This document shows, piece by piece, positions 32,072 to 44,377 of a stretch of DNA of 64,000 nt (positions are counted from its first letter, which is position 1; the number at the start of each line of letters is the position of its first letter). Source of the DNA: Clostridiales bacterium (GTDB lineage Bacteria > Bacillota > Clostridia > Peptostreptococcales > Anaerovoracaceae); the NCBI GenBank assembly GCA_012513435.1, contig JAAZCE010000008.1, forward strand, positions 30,046 through 94,045, given 5' to 3'. The position numbers were made by a program, and so were the translations under genes. The notes below the pieces were generated by a model, which saw nothing but the letters and a program-made list of their open reading frames with translations, ran no database searches and was not told the origin of the DNA.

Positions 32072-32084
32072 TTCTAACCTCCAC

Positions 32085-32966
32085 TTATTCTCTAATGGAC
32101 AGCTTCATGATTTCCTGATATGAATCAACGCGCCTGTCTCTGTGAAATTGCAGGATATCCCTGGCTCTCTTTATTTCGTCCAAATCCAACTCTGCTACAA
32201 TGGTATCCTCCTTATTGCGTTTACCTTCAGCAATTATGGTGCCCCAGGGATCAGATACGAAACCTCGACCGTAAAACTCCATAAATCCGCTTCCATCCAC
32301 CGCATCTTCTCTTCCTACTCGGTTACATGCGCATACATAAAAGTTATTATGTATCCCGTGGCCTCTAATGGCATCTACCCATGTCTGAGATGTATCAAGC
32401 TCCGGATTGTCAGGCTCTGAACCTATTGCCGATGGATAGAATACGAAATCCGCACCCTTGAGGGCCAAAATTCTCGTTGGTTCAGGGAACCATTCATCCC
32501 AACATATGAGAACGCCGAAGGTACCGTACTTTGATTTAAATACTATGTAAGGAGAGTCTCCCGGTGTAAAATAATATTTTTCAATATATTGAGGGCCTTC
32601 AGGAATATGATGCTTCCTGTAGTTTCCTAAAAACCTTCCGTCTGCATCATATACTGCTGCCGCATTGTAATACACACCATCCATAGCATACTCGTAATAA
32701 CAGCTGATTATCACTACATCCAGTTCCCTGGCAAGATCCTGCATTCTCTGATTTGTCGGGCCATCTACAGGCTCCGCCCAATCGTACTTGGTATAGTCAA
32801 TAATCTGGGCGAAGTATTGTCCGTTGAACAGCTCCTGGGTACATATAATTTTTGCACCCTTTTTTGCCATTTTCCGTATTTGTTCATCTGCCTTTTTTAA
32901 ATTAACCTCTCTGTCGGGTACGCAAGCAAATTGCGTCATTCCTATTTTAACTTTTCCTTTATTCAT
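32085..32966 (-). CDS. Carbon-nitrogen hydrolase, N-carbamoylputrescine amidase-like
   Basis: Nitrilase triad: E in CTQELFNGQYF, K in YRKHHIPEGP, C in LICWDEWFPE. Confidence 0.9.
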   Translation of the reverse strand: MNKGKVKIGMTQFACVPDREVNLKKADEQIRKMAKKGAKIICTQELFNGQYFAQIIDYTKYDWAEPVDGPTNQRMQDLARELDVVIISCYYEYAMDGVYYNAAAVYDADGRFLGNYRKHHIPEGPQYIEKYYFTPGDSPYIVFKSKYGTFGVLICWDEWFPEPTRILALKGADFVFYPSAIGSEPDNPELDTSQTWVDAIRGHGIHNNFYVCACNRVGREDAVDGSGFMEFYGRGFVSDPWGTIIAEGKRNKEDTIVAELDLDEIKRARDILQFHRDRRVDSYQEIMKLSIRE

Positions 32967-32988
32967 ATCTTTTTCCTCCTTGAAATGC

Positions 32989-34338
32989 CTACCAGATGAA
33001 CCCTGCCACAGTGAAGAGTATTATTGCCAAAACAGTAGGTAATGCTATCATCGGCAACGCACTCTTCGCATATTCAGTATTGCTTATTCCCGTAACTGCA
33101 GATGCCAGCGTAGCCGCATCGCCGTAGAAGCATGCGTGGCTTCCAAATGCTCCTGCAGATACTATTGCGCCTCCCGCAAGAATTGGATTAGCGCCCATGG
33201 ATATTGCTAATGGAATCAATATAGGAGAAGCTATAGTCATAGTTCCCCAGAAACTTCCTGTACACATAGCTATAAAAGCACACACAACGAAAGATATTAC
33301 AGGCAATAAATTAGCACTCAGTACAGGTTCTGCTGCCGAAATAACATATTCGGTTAAGCCAAGCTCTGTATTTGCGGTCTGAAGTACAAATGCCGAAATT
33401 ACGATTGCAGTTACTAAAACCATGCTCTTAAAGCCTTCAAGTGAATGGTCACAAAATTCTCCCAGGCTCATAAGCTTTGCAGGAACAAACAAGACAAGAC
33501 ATACGACAAATCCAACCGCCATACCGATTAGAATATCATTGGTTATCAATGTCACCGCAATAAGTATTGCCATAGGAATAATAAAGAACCAAGGACTGGA
33601 TTTCTTTACATCAGTATAGCCTTCCATCTCTTCATGGGTCTTATGATAATTTTCGGAAAAAACATCGCCATCAGCGGCTCTCAGTTGAGCTTTTTTCATA
33701 GGCCCCCAAGTCGGAATAATTTTAAATCCGATTAGTGGTACAACCAAAACAGCTACCCAAGCATAAAAAATAAACGGTATAGTTTGCAGATATGCGGCAA
33801 ATGAACTTCCGCCTGACGTCACACCTAAATCTTCATATATGGAAATCATCAAAATCGCCCAGGAAGACATAGGCACCAATACGCATACCGGTGCACCTGT
33901 TGAGTTTATCGTGTATGCCATAAGCTCTCTTGGAATTTTATTTTTGTCACTGATATTTCTCATAGCCGTACCAACACCCAAGTTATTAAGATAATCATCA
34001 ATAAATACTAAAATTCCTAAAATCCAGGTAATCAAAATAGTCATCCCCTGAGTTTTGGCTATCTTGGCTCCCCAATCTGCAAATCCCAACGCACCTCCTG
34101 ATTTCTCAAGCAAAACTATGACCATGCCAAAAAATCCAAACACCAGTACAAACCATGCGTTGTCGGCTACAACAGTAGAAAATCCACTGAGAAATTCTGT
34201 AAAAAATGACCCCTTGTAGACAATTACATAACCCACCAAGGCACCCAAAATAAGGGGTTCAACTGTTCTCCTGGTAATAATCGCCGTTATGATTACTACC
34301 AGAACCGGAACTAAACTAACAATTCCATAAGTATCCAT
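32989..34338 (-). CDS. NhaC-family Na+/H+ antiporter-like transporter
   Basis: Polytopic; GSFWGTMTIASPILIPLA and GSHACFYGDAATLAS motifs. Confidence 0.88.
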   Translation of the reverse strand: MDTYGIVSLVPVLVVIITAIITRRTVEPLILGALVGYVIVYKGSFFTEFLSGFSTVVADNAWFVLVFGFFGMVIVLLEKSGGALGFADWGAKIAKTQGMTILITWILGILVFIDDYLNNLGVGTAMRNISDKNKIPRELMAYTINSTGAPVCVLVPMSSWAILMISIYEDLGVTSGGSSFAAYLQTIPFIFYAWVAVLVVPLIGFKIIPTWGPMKKAQLRAADGDVFSENYHKTHEEMEGYTDVKKSSPWFFIIPMAILIAVTLITNDILIGMAVGFVVCLVLFVPAKLMSLGEFCDHSLEGFKSMVLVTAIVISAFVLQTANTELGLTEYVISAAEPVLSANLLPVISFVVCAFIAMCTGSFWGTMTIASPILIPLAISMGANPILAGGAIVSAGAFGSHACFYGDAATLASAVTGISNTEYAKSALPMIALPTVLAIILFTVAGFIW

Positions 34339-34389
34339 ATCTACCTCCTAACTAAAAAATATAAAAATAAACTTCTAACCTTGTATAAC

Positions 34390-34404
34390 GCAATCATTGT
34401 GCCA
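34390..34404 (-). promoter_or_regulatory. Sigma-54 (-24/-12) promoter
   Basis: Minus strand TGGCACAATGATTGC matches TGGCAC-N5-TTGC. Confidence 0.85.
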
Positions 34405-34463
34405 CATTGCATTCCCTCCATTTTTCAACGGTTTATCGGTTTTCCTATAAAATTAAAAAAAAT

Positions 34464-34487
34464 AAGTGTGAGTACGAACTTACACTT
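34464..34487. promoter_or_regulatory. Candidate activator-binding dyad for the sigma-54 regulator
   Basis: AAGTGTGAGT-ACGA-ACTTACACTT near-perfect inverted repeat about 60 bp upstream of the -24 box. Confidence 0.6.
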
Positions 34488-34558
34488 ACTTTCATTTATT
34501 TCTCTCACACCCTTGCCAGTAGCCCTTGTAATCGTTTTGTAAGCCCTTACTTACACTG

Positions 34559-35926
34559 TCAGTTTGTGCGTATGTTTTGAATTTTCAATCTCTTTATTTT
34601 TTGATATAGACGGGGGCGAGAAATTTTCAGTATTTCTGCCGCTTTGCTTTTATTTCCTTTGGATTCCTCTAATGCCTGCAAAATCAACTCCCTCTCTGCA
34701 TTATTCTTTGCTTCTTCTATGGGATTGTTTGCTTGTGCGGTTAAAATATTCTGCCTCTGCCCGGGTATATTTATATCCTTGGCCGTAAGCCTGTTATCTC
34801 GCGAAAAAGCTATCCCCCGCTCTATAACATTCTGCAACTCTCTCACATTCCCCGGCCATTCATAGTCTGCCAGCTTACCATATACCTGCGGCATAATTTC
34901 GGTAATAGATTTACCTGCATTCCTACTGCAGATTTTAACGAAGTGGTCTGTAAGCAGCGGTATATCCTCCTTCCGATTCCTCAAAGGCGGAACATAAACA
35001 GGCACTACATACAATCTGTAATATAAGTCTTCTCTAAATTTGCCCTTGTTTACCAGCTCTACTATATCCTGATTTGTGGTTGCTATTACTCTTGTATCTA
35101 TTGATATGCTTTTATCTCCACCTAATTTCTCTATTTCATTTTCCTGCAAAACGCGCAGCAGCTTTGGCTGTACGCTCATAGACATCTGGTTTATCTCATC
35201 TATAAACAGAGTTCCTTTGTCTGCAAGTTCAAATTTCCCAATTTTCCCCTCCTTCTCAGCTCCTGTAAAAGTCCCCTTTTCATATCCAAACAATTCGGAT
35301 TCCACAAGGTTTTCTGGAAGGTTGGCAGAATTAATCTTCATAAAATTATTCTTTGCCCTTCTGCTCATGTTATGAATGGAGTGAGCAACAAGCTCCTTCC
35401 CTGTGCCTGTCTCTCCATATATCAACACTGTTGCATCACATCTTGCCGCATTAACAATGTCTTCCTTTAATTTATCAATGGCTGCGGATTTGCCTATAAT
35501 ATCATCTATGCAATATTTAGCACCTCTCAACTCGTTTATTTTTCTCCTTAAATCATGAAGCTGCTCATTCAAGAAATCAGTATAATCATCTGCCAGCTCA
35601 TAAAGCACTTCTGAGCTTTGAACAACATCGTATTCAAGGAGACCAACCCGCCTCCCATCTTGAAAAACAGGTATATGAACGCTTATTCCCACACCAAAAC
35701 AATGATAAAAAACTATAGTGGGCTTATCTATATCAAGACTATCTATCATTTTAGTTTCAGGAAAGACCTCTGTAATATGTTTCCCCATAGCCCAATCTCT
35801 GTCAACTTCGATATATTCAGCGCACTGGCCATTAAGGTATACCAACATCCCTTCAAGGTCAATGACCATGGCTCCCGGTATGTGCTCCAAAATAAATTCA
35901 TAGTTTTTAAGATTATCGATATTCAA
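34559..35926 (-). CDS. Sigma-54-dependent Fis-family regulator with N-terminal PAS domain
   Basis: AAA+ GETGTGKE, ESELFGYEKGTFTGA, C-terminal Fis HTH GNKSKAAEILKISRPRLYQKI. Confidence 0.95.
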   Translation of the reverse strand: MNIDNLKNYEFILEHIPGAMVIDLEGMLVYLNGQCAEYIEVDRDWAMGKHITEVFPETKMIDSLDIDKPTIVFYHCFGVGISVHIPVFQDGRRVGLLEYDVVQSSEVLYELADDYTDFLNEQLHDLRRKINELRGAKYCIDDIIGKSAAIDKLKEDIVNAARCDATVLIYGETGTGKELVAHSIHNMSRRAKNNFMKINSANLPENLVESELFGYEKGTFTGAEKEGKIGKFELADKGTLFIDEINQMSMSVQPKLLRVLQENEIEKLGGDKSISIDTRVIATTNQDIVELVNKGKFREDLYYRLYVVPVYVPPLRNRKEDIPLLTDHFVKICSRNAGKSITEIMPQVYGKLADYEWPGNVRELQNVIERGIAFSRDNRLTAKDINIPGQRQNILTAQANNPIEEAKNNAERELILQALEESKGNKSKAAEILKISRPRLYQKIKRLKIQNIRTN

Positions 35927-36060
35927 AACAGCCTCCTATAATTGCTATATTAAGCATTTGAAGTTCAAGCCACTCTATATATCCCACCCACTTAATACTA
36001 TGTTTATCATTTCATCATTATAGCAAATTAGAATGAAAATATCAAATAGTCTGATTTATT

Positions 36061-36098
36061 AAAAAATGTGCGACGCTCATTTGAACATCGCACATTCT
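36061..36098 (-). terminator. Terminator after groEL
   Basis: ATGTGCGA...TCGCACAT stem followed by TTTTTT on the minus strand. Confidence 0.7.
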
Positions 36099-36143
36099 CA
36101 TATTATTATATTGTCGTCCCAATATGGGTCTTAATCCTTCAGG

Positions 36144-37793
<1,650 letters not shown>

Positions 37794-37798
37794 TTATA

Positions 37799-38131
<333 letters not shown>

Positions 38132-38158
38132 TTAGCACTCTCTATCTTCGAGTGCCAA
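38132..38158 (-). promoter_or_regulatory. CIRCE (HrcA operator)
   Basis: TTAGCACTC-N9-GAGTGCCAA, one mismatch from TTAGCACTC-N9-GAGTGCTAA, upstream of groES. Confidence 0.92.
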
Positions 38159-38199
38159 GTATAATTTACCGCCATTTCACATTTTTGTCAATAGGTTTT

Positions 38200-39084
38200 T
38201 TACTTTTTCTTGTGAGTTATGTAATAAAACAGGTACTGCTGGGCTATACCTCCGTATTCTCCAAACTTTTCGGCAGCGTATTCTTTCATCCCGTTCATAT
38301 CGTTTTCATCTATTCCGTAGCATTGATTCATTACCTTCCTGACCCACACATCTATTGGGAAACTGTCGAATTTCTTCATGGAAAAAAGAGCTATACAGTT
38401 GGCCACCTTAGGACCTACGCCGCAATAGCAAAGCAAGGCATCGAGGGCCTCCCGCCCACATATCTCTTCTCCTCCCAGAACCTCAAGGCTCTCCAACCCC
38501 TCTTCCACGATCCTTCCCGCTGTTGCCACAAGGTACTTGGCTCTGTATCCCAGCCTGCATGGTGCCAGGTCCGCCTGACTTGCTTCTGCAAGAACCTCCG
38601 GCGTGGGAAGTTTGTAATAGGCTCTTCCTTTATATTCTCCTGCCTTGGTGCCTAGGGTTTCCGCCAGAGAGTTTATGCACTTCTTTATCCTGGGTATGTT
38701 GTTGTTCTGAGATATGATGAAGGAAATCAGGGTCTCCCATTTTTCCTGGTTGAGTATTCTTATTCCCTGTCCGTATTCCACAGCCTGCCTCATGACATCG
38801 TCTTTGTCTGCAAGGATTTTCTTTATATCTCCATAGTCACGACCCAGGTCAAGGTAATCATACCAGACAGAATCAAAATCAGACTTATGGGAACCGAACA
38901 GCTTCAAGGTCTCTGTCTCTTTATCGTATTTCATCGTAACTATCTTCCCAAAGGCTATTCCCGTATAGCTACCGTCTTCATTCTTCTCCCAGCGAAAACA
39001 TTGTCCACAATCAAATATGTGGTCAAGCTCGAAATCCCTTATATCCTTTACTTCCAAATGGTCCGCATACTCTTTTGCTATCAT
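38200..39084 (-). CDS. 8-oxoguanine DNA glycosylase (OGG-like)
   Basis: DCGQCFRWEKNEDGSYTGIAFGKIV, HhH region ALLCYCGVGPKVANCIALFSMKKFDSFPIDVWV. Confidence 0.92.
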   Translation of the reverse strand: MIAKEYADHLEVKDIRDFELDHIFDCGQCFRWEKNEDGSYTGIAFGKIVTMKYDKETETLKLFGSHKSDFDSVWYDYLDLGRDYGDIKKILADKDDVMRQAVEYGQGIRILNQEKWETLISFIISQNNNIPRIKKCINSLAETLGTKAGEYKGRAYYKLPTPEVLAEASQADLAPCRLGYRAKYLVATAGRIVEEGLESLEVLGGEEICGREALDALLCYCGVGPKVANCIALFSMKKFDSFPIDVWVRKVMNQCYGIDENDMNGMKEYAAEKFGEYGGIAQQYLFYYITHKKK

Positions 39085-39899
39085 TCTTCTATTTCCTTTA
39101 TTTCAATATCCAGCCTGTTGATATTCAGTGCTGTCATCTCTTCGATTTTCTCCGCTACCTTGTACTGAAATTCTTTCGCCGCCGATACTAGGGCCTTACC
39201 CCATTTCAAATTAACCGATATGAGCACCTCTATGCCTTCCTGAGATGGAGTGACCATGACTCTGCCCACCTCTCCCAAGGCAGCCATTTCTAGACTTACA
39301 CATTCCACTATGTCGGCCATAACCTTTTCTGATATCTTATACTCTCCAAGATAGCTGTAGGTAGGTCTCACTACAGATTTTTCGGAAATATCCCTCCAAG
39401 GACCTATATTTGGCCCTAACTCTCGCACGAACCTCATAGGCGACATGAAATACCCAGAAAACTGTCTCTTTATCTGAAATGTAGGCACCGGAATAACGTG
39501 CTGTCCCATTTCCTTTCGCTGCTTATGGGCCATTTCTCGATCTTCGGCTGTGGTGATTTCCTCTATATATACTCGCTTTCCGATTTTGGGCATCTCAAGT
39601 CTCTTGACGATTTTGTCCACCATTTCATCTGATGTGCCAAGCACCAGAATGGAAGATGGCTTGATTCGCTTGATAGAAGCCTTTACCTCCAGGGCATGTT
39701 CTTCCTTGGAAAACAGTGCGGTTTTCACCGCCCCTATCTTCGTGGCCTGCCTCTTGGCAGAGATTCCTGCCGCCACTTTGTTTCGGCAAATAAAAAGTCC
39801 GTCGTCTATAATGCTCTCTATATTTAATTCTTTGCAAAGGTTCACAGCTTGAAAGCTCTTGCCTGTTCCGCTTTTTCCAATTAATCCATAAACTTTCAT
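39081..39899 (-). CDS. P-loop NTPase domain fused to Asp23/Gls24-like domain
   Basis: N-terminal GLIGKSGTGKSFQAVNL; C-terminal region consistent with Asp23/DUF322. Confidence 0.75.
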   Translation of the reverse strand: MKVYGLIGKSGTGKSFQAVNLCKELNIESIIDDGLFICRNKVAAGISAKRQATKIGAVKTALFSKEEHALEVKASIKRIKPSSILVLGTSDEMVDKIVKRLEMPKIGKRVYIEEITTAEDREMAHKQRKEMGQHVIPVPTFQIKRQFSGYFMSPMRFVRELGPNIGPWRDISEKSVVRPTYSYLGEYKISEKVMADIVECVSLEMAALGEVGRVMVTPSQEGIEVLISVNLKWGKALVSAAKEFQYKVAEKIEEMTALNINRLDIEIKEIEE

Positions 39900-39980
39900 T
39901 TTGAAATCCTCTTGAATTCCTTATATATGTTTGTTATAATCAGTTTGTTGCTTAACGATAATCTAAAGGAGGTACACACG

Positions 39981-40151
39981 ATGGCTTATATTATTAATGA
40001 TTCTTGCATCAACTGTGGAGCTTGCATCGAAGAATGCCCTACAGAAGCTATCACTGCAGGCGCAGAGAAGCCCGACATCGATGCTGATAAGTGCATTGAC
40101 TGCGGAGCTTGCGCGGGAGTTTGTCCTGTAGATGCACCAGTTGAAGACTAA
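39981..40151 (+). CDS. 2[4Fe-4S] ferredoxin
   Basis: CINCGACIEECPTEA and CIDCGACAGVCPVDA; start after AAAGGAGGT. Confidence 0.97.
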   Translation: MAYIINDSCINCGACIEECPTEAITAGAEKPDIDADKCIDCGACAGVCPVDAPVED

Positions 40152-40176
40152 CTGATAAATACATCGAATGATAATT

Positions 40177-40205
40177 AATAACCGTTTCACATTGAAACGG
40201 TTATT
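40177..40205 (+). terminator. Terminator after ferredoxin
   Basis: AATAACCGTTTC / GAAACGGTTATT perfect 12-bp stem. Confidence 0.8.
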
Positions 40206-40219
40206 TAATTTTACCATAT

Positions 40220-40864
40220 TTACTTTTTCTCTGAATACGCGCCTGTCATGTGATATGCCAGTGAGTGAAGACTATCGCTTATATGCACGTTTTCTATAGC
40301 AACGTGATTCGGTGTTTCTATGTCCACCGGAGCGAAATTCCATAACCCTCTGACTCCAGCAAAGCACAGCTTGTCAGCTACTTCCTGTGCTGCATCCTTG
40401 GTTGTGCAGATAATGCCTATATCAATTTGATTCTCTTCAACATACCCTACGATATTTTCATAATCCATTACTTCTATGTCATTTATCTTTATCCCGATAA
40501 GTCTGGGATTAATCTCAAAAATACCACAGACCACAAATCCCGCCTTGTAGTAATATGTATGATTGGCTATAGCTTGTCCTAAATTTCCGGCCCCTACTAT
40601 AACCATCTTGTATTGTCTGTCTAAACCTAAAATAGCACTAATTTCGCTATAGAGTCCCGACACACTATATCCGTACCCCTGCTGTCCGAATCCGCCAAAG
40701 TTGTTTAAGTCCTGCCTTATCTGGGATGCAGTATACCCTATGAGGCTGCTAAACTCATTGGAGGAAATCTTGTCAATTCCCTTTTTTTGCAATTCGCCGA
40801 GATACCTTCTGTAACGAGGCAGTCTCTTGATTACAGCACTTGAAATTTTGGCCTGTTTTTTCAT
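40220..40864 (-). CDS. rex: Redox-sensing transcriptional repressor Rex
   Basis: RLPRYRRYLGELQKKGIDKISSNEFSSLIGYTASQIRQDLNNFGGFGQQGYGY. Confidence 0.97.
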   Translation of the reverse strand: MKKQAKISSAVIKRLPRYRRYLGELQKKGIDKISSNEFSSLIGYTASQIRQDLNNFGGFGQQGYGYSVSGLYSEISAILGLDRQYKMVIVGAGNLGQAIANHTYYYKAGFVVCGIFEINPRLIGIKINDIEVMDYENIVGYVEENQIDIGIICTTKDAAQEVADKLCFAGVRGLWNFAPVDIETPNHVAIENVHISDSLHSLAYHMTGAYSEKK

Positions 40865-40866
40865 TT

Positions 40867-41094
40867 TTACGCCTTCTCTACTACATAGGATACTATATCA
40901 CTTACAGTCTGGAATTTCTCCGCATCCTCGTCAGGCACTTCGATACCGAATTCTTCTTCAATAGCCATGATTATCTCTACGGCATCCAGTGAATCCGCTT
41001 CCAAGTCCTTCATCAGATGAGTTTCCATCTCTATAATGTCTTCTTTTATTCCTAGTTGTTCTGCTATTATCCCTTTGATTTTTTCAAATGTCAT
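40867..41094 (-). CDS. acpP: Acyl carrier protein
   Basis: [32 protein letters not shown]; start set at MTFEKIKGI. Confidence 0.95.
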   Translation of the reverse strand: MTFEKIKGIIAEQLGIKEDIIEMETHLMKDLEADSLDAVEIIMAIEEEFGIEVPDEDAEKFQTVSDIVSYVVEKA

Positions 41095-41164
41095 TGATAC
41101 ACCTCCGTTTTTGCTAATAATTACCCACTCATTATAGAGTACGGGAATTGGTATTGCAAGCATT

Positions 41165-43111
41165 TTACTGTAATTCAAGCCAATTTTCGTACTTGGCCTC
41201 CAGGGTCCTTCTCTTCTCCTCCATTGCAGCGCTAATGCTTGACAGCTTCTCGTGGTCGGTCATATTCTCCTGTTTACAGACTTCTTCCTCAAGAAAACCC
41301 ATTTCAGCCTCCAAGGTTTCTATTTCCTTCTCCAGCATTTCCTTCTGCCTCTTTATGCGGCGTTCACTGGCCTCCTGCTCCTTTTGGAACTTTCTCTTAT
41401 CTGCTGCGGAAAGTTGGGCTTCATCTCCCCGGTCTATACCCGCCAAAGCGCTTCTGCCTGCCAGCTCATCAAGATATTTTTTGCCTGAACTTATCTGTCG
41501 CTGCTTCTTCTCCACATAGTAATCGTATACGCCTAAATAGTTCTCCATGCCCCTTGCAGTAAGCTCCATTATCCTTGTAGGTATCCGATTCAGAAAATAT
41601 CTGTCGTGAGATACGATAATGCATGTTCCTGGAAAGTCCAGAAGAGCTTCCTCAAAGACCTCCTTTGACTCTATATCCAAGTGGTTAGTAGGCTCGTCAA
41701 GAATGAGGACATTGGCACCCGAAAGCATCAGCTTGAGAAGAGCCAGCCGAGCCCTTTCGCCGCCGCTTAGGGAATCTACAGTCAGGAATACCATCTCTCC
41801 CCTGAAAAGGAACCTTCCAAGTATGTTCCGCATCTCCGTATCGGAATAGAGCCTGTAAGCATCCTGCAGCTCACCGATTACCGTGTTCTCGCCATTTAAA
41901 AGCTGCTGTCCCTGGTCATAGTATCCGAACTGGACATTGTGTCCAATTTTAATACGCCCCCTATTGCATGTCAAGTCTCCCATGAGCATCCTCAGAAGGG
42001 TGGTCTTGCCTATGCCGTTGGCTCCCACTATGCAAATGCGCTCGCCCCTTTTAATATCAAGGTCTACATTGTCAAAAAGCTCTACATGGCTGCTGCCGTA
42101 GCCAAAGCCCTTGGAAAGGTTCTCCGCGAAGATAACGTCTCTTCCGCTCTGAAAGTTTTCCTTAAATCTCAGCTTCAGCTTCCCATGGCCGCTCTCCGGT
42201 CTGTCTATTATTTCCGTAGCGGAAAGCCGTTTTTCTCTGGACGCAGCTCTCTTGGCCAGCTTTTCCGTACCGTGCTGCTTGAAACGCCTTATTATCTCTT
42301 CCTGCCGCTGTATTTCCTTTTGCTGTTTCTCGTATTTTCTCAGCTCGGCTTCACGCCTGTTTCGTTTTTCGGTTGCGTAGAAGCTGTAGGTGCCTTCGTA
42401 TATCTGGAGCTTGTGGTTTTCTACCTCGAAAATTCTCGTCACGGTCTCATTGAGAAAATATCTGTCATGGGATACCAGCACAATGGTGCCCTTATATCCC
42501 TTGAGGTACTGCTCAAGCCACTTCAGGGTTCCTATGTCCAAATGGTTTGTAGGCTCGTCGAGAAATAGGATGTCCGGACTTTTCAGCAGCAGGCAGGCTA
42601 AGGAAAGTCTCGTCTTTTCCCCTCCGCTAAGGGAGCTTATCTTCTTGTCGTAGCTGTCCTCCTTGAAGGCCATGCTGGAAAGTATGCCCGTTATCTCGCT
42701 TTTGTATGTATAGCCTCCTTGGGTTCTGTACTTTTCCTGCAATCTGTCGTACCGGTCTATCAATGTCCGGTCCTTATCCCCACTGTCGATTCTTGAAAGA
42801 ATTTCTTCCATGTCCTTTTCTATAATACCAAAGCGGCTGAACAGAGCCTCCACCTCTTCTATTACGGTTCTTTCGGAATGAAAGCCGCCGTCTTGTTTCA
42901 TATATCCGGTCTGCAGCTCCGATGAAATAAAAAAATCCCCGGATTCACAGGGAATCTCCCCAGTTAGCATACGAAGTAGGGTGGTTTTTCCCGCTCCATT
43001 TATGCCGATTATGCCAATTCTCTCACCCTTATTTATGTGGAAGGATACCTTGTCCAGAATAACATCGGTTCCATATGCTTTTGTTAACTCTTTTGCTGAT
43101 ACTACTATCAT
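41165..43111 (-). CDS. ABC-F family ATPase
   Basis: Two ABC cassettes ([24 protein letters not shown]), no TM domain. Confidence 0.95.
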   Translation of the reverse strand: MIVVSAKELTKAYGTDVILDKVSFHINKGERIGIIGINGAGKTTLLRMLTGEIPCESGDFFISSELQTGYMKQDGGFHSERTVIEEVEALFSRFGIIEKDMEEILSRIDSGDKDRTLIDRYDRLQEKYRTQGGYTYKSEITGILSSMAFKEDSYDKKISSLSGGEKTRLSLACLLLKSPDILFLDEPTNHLDIGTLKWLEQYLKGYKGTIVLVSHDRYFLNETVTRIFEVENHKLQIYEGTYSFYATEKRNRREAELRKYEKQQKEIQRQEEIIRRFKQHGTEKLAKRAASREKRLSATEIIDRPESGHGKLKLRFKENFQSGRDVIFAENLSKGFGYGSSHVELFDNVDLDIKRGERICIVGANGIGKTTLLRMLMGDLTCNRGRIKIGHNVQFGYYDQGQQLLNGENTVIGELQDAYRLYSDTEMRNILGRFLFRGEMVFLTVDSLSGGERARLALLKLMLSGANVLILDEPTNHLDIESKEVFEEALLDFPGTCIIVSHDRYFLNRIPTRIMELTARGMENYLGVYDYYVEKKQRQISSGKKYLDELAGRSALAGIDRGDEAQLSAADKRKFQKEQEASERRIKRQKEMLEKEIETLEAEMGFLEEEVCKQENMTDHEKLSSISAAMEEKRRTLEAKYENWLELQ

Positions 43112-43118
43112 TTCTTCC

Positions 43119-44135
43119 TCACAGTTTTAAATTAGGTATTGCATCTAGGGTAAGGTCCGAGACCTCCCCCGCCATATACTTGTAGTAAGCGGCACATCCT
43201 ATCATTGCAGCATTATCAGTGCAAAGCACAGGCGATGGATAGTACAGTTTCAGGTGGTTTTTATCACATTCTTCCTCAAACATTTCCCTCAGTCTGCTGT
43301 TGGCTGCAACTCCCCCCGCTAAGACTATCTTATCTTTATTCATATCAATAGCGGCCCTCACTGTCTTCGTCACGATAACTTCAAGAACAGCAGCCTGAAA
43401 GCCTGCGGCAACGTCTGCCGTGTTTATCTCCCTATCTGCCTGTTCTTCTGAATTTATATAGTTGAGGACTCCTGTCTTGATACCGCTGAAACTAAAGTCC
43501 AGACTCCCCTTTTCGAGAAAGACTCTCTTGAACTGAACAGCTTCCGGGTTCCCTTCCCTTGCAAGCTTGTCTATCAAGGGACCTCCAGGATATCCAAGTC
43601 CCAGAACCCTTGCCACCTTGTCATAGGCTTCTCCTGCTGCATCGTCTCTAGTGCCTCCCAAGACGTGACACTTGTTGTAGTCCGTCACCTCCACAATATT
43701 GGTGTGCCCTCCGGAAATTACAAGGGCCATAAATGGCGGCTTAAGTTCTTTGTGCTCTATGTAGTTTGCGCAGATATGCCCCTGAATATGGTGAACGCCT
43801 ATAAGAGGCTTGTCTCCGGCTAAAGCGTAGGCCTTGGCAGTGGCAAGTCCGATGAGAAGGGCCCCCACAAGTCCCGGCCCATAGGTAACTCCTATAATAT
43901 CTATGTCCTCAAATGTGACTCCCGCTTCATCTATTGCCTGCCCCACCACCCTGTTCACGTTATCGAGATGATGCCTTGAAGCAATCTCTGGGACTACGCC
44001 TCCGTATAGTTTATGTATATCTATCTGTGACGAAATAATATTGGAGAGGGAACATCGCCCTTCCAGCATTACGGCTGCCGCCGTCTCGTCACAGCTAGAT
44101 TCGATTGCAAGTGTTAATAATTTTCCGTCTTTCAT
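43119..44135 (-). CDS. tsaD: tRNA t6A threonylcarbamoyltransferase TsaD
   Basis: [36 protein letters not shown]. Confidence 0.98.
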   Translation of the reverse strand: MKDGKLLTLAIESSCDETAAAVMLEGRCSLSNIISSQIDIHKLYGGVVPEIASRHHLDNVNRVVGQAIDEAGVTFEDIDIIGVTYGPGLVGALLIGLATAKAYALAGDKPLIGVHHIQGHICANYIEHKELKPPFMALVISGGHTNIVEVTDYNKCHVLGGTRDDAAGEAYDKVARVLGLGYPGGPLIDKLAREGNPEAVQFKRVFLEKGSLDFSFSGIKTGVLNYINSEEQADREINTADVAAGFQAAVLEVIVTKTVRAAIDMNKDKIVLAGGVAANSRLREMFEEECDKNHLKLYYPSPVLCTDNAAMIGCAAYYKYMAGEVSDLTLDAIPNLKL

Positions 44136-44311
44136 AGGTTATTTCGTCTCTCTTCCAATTTTTTATCACATTGGTTTTCGCCATTTAAGTGTCTGCAATT
44201 CTCGCATGACATATAGTCGCTCATACTGAATACGTCAAAATCATGACGTCTTGCAAATTTCTTGCAGGGCACCGATACCACGTTCATATTATCTCCGGAA
44301 AAACTGTCCAT
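44132..44311 (-). CDS. Small Cys-containing protein overlapping tsaD
   Basis: 4-bp ATGA overlap with tsaD; GGGAGG ribosome-binding site; [13 protein letters not shown] motif. Confidence 0.6.
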   Translation of the reverse strand: MDSFSGDNMNVVSVPCKKFARRHDFDVFSMSDYMSCENCRHLNGENQCDKKLEERRNNL

Positions 44312-44377
44312 AGCCACCTCCCACAGCAGTAGTCTTACTGTTTATGCTTACTACTATTATGGTCAGTGATTTATGTT

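Noticed and set aside
41939-42568. 209-aa plus-strand ORF
   Set aside because: Shadow ORF antisense to the ABC-F gene
41165-43111. Antibiotic-resistance (target-protection) ABC-F
   Set aside because: Sequence shows an ABC-F protein but does not distinguish resistance from housekeeping members; located among housekeeping genes
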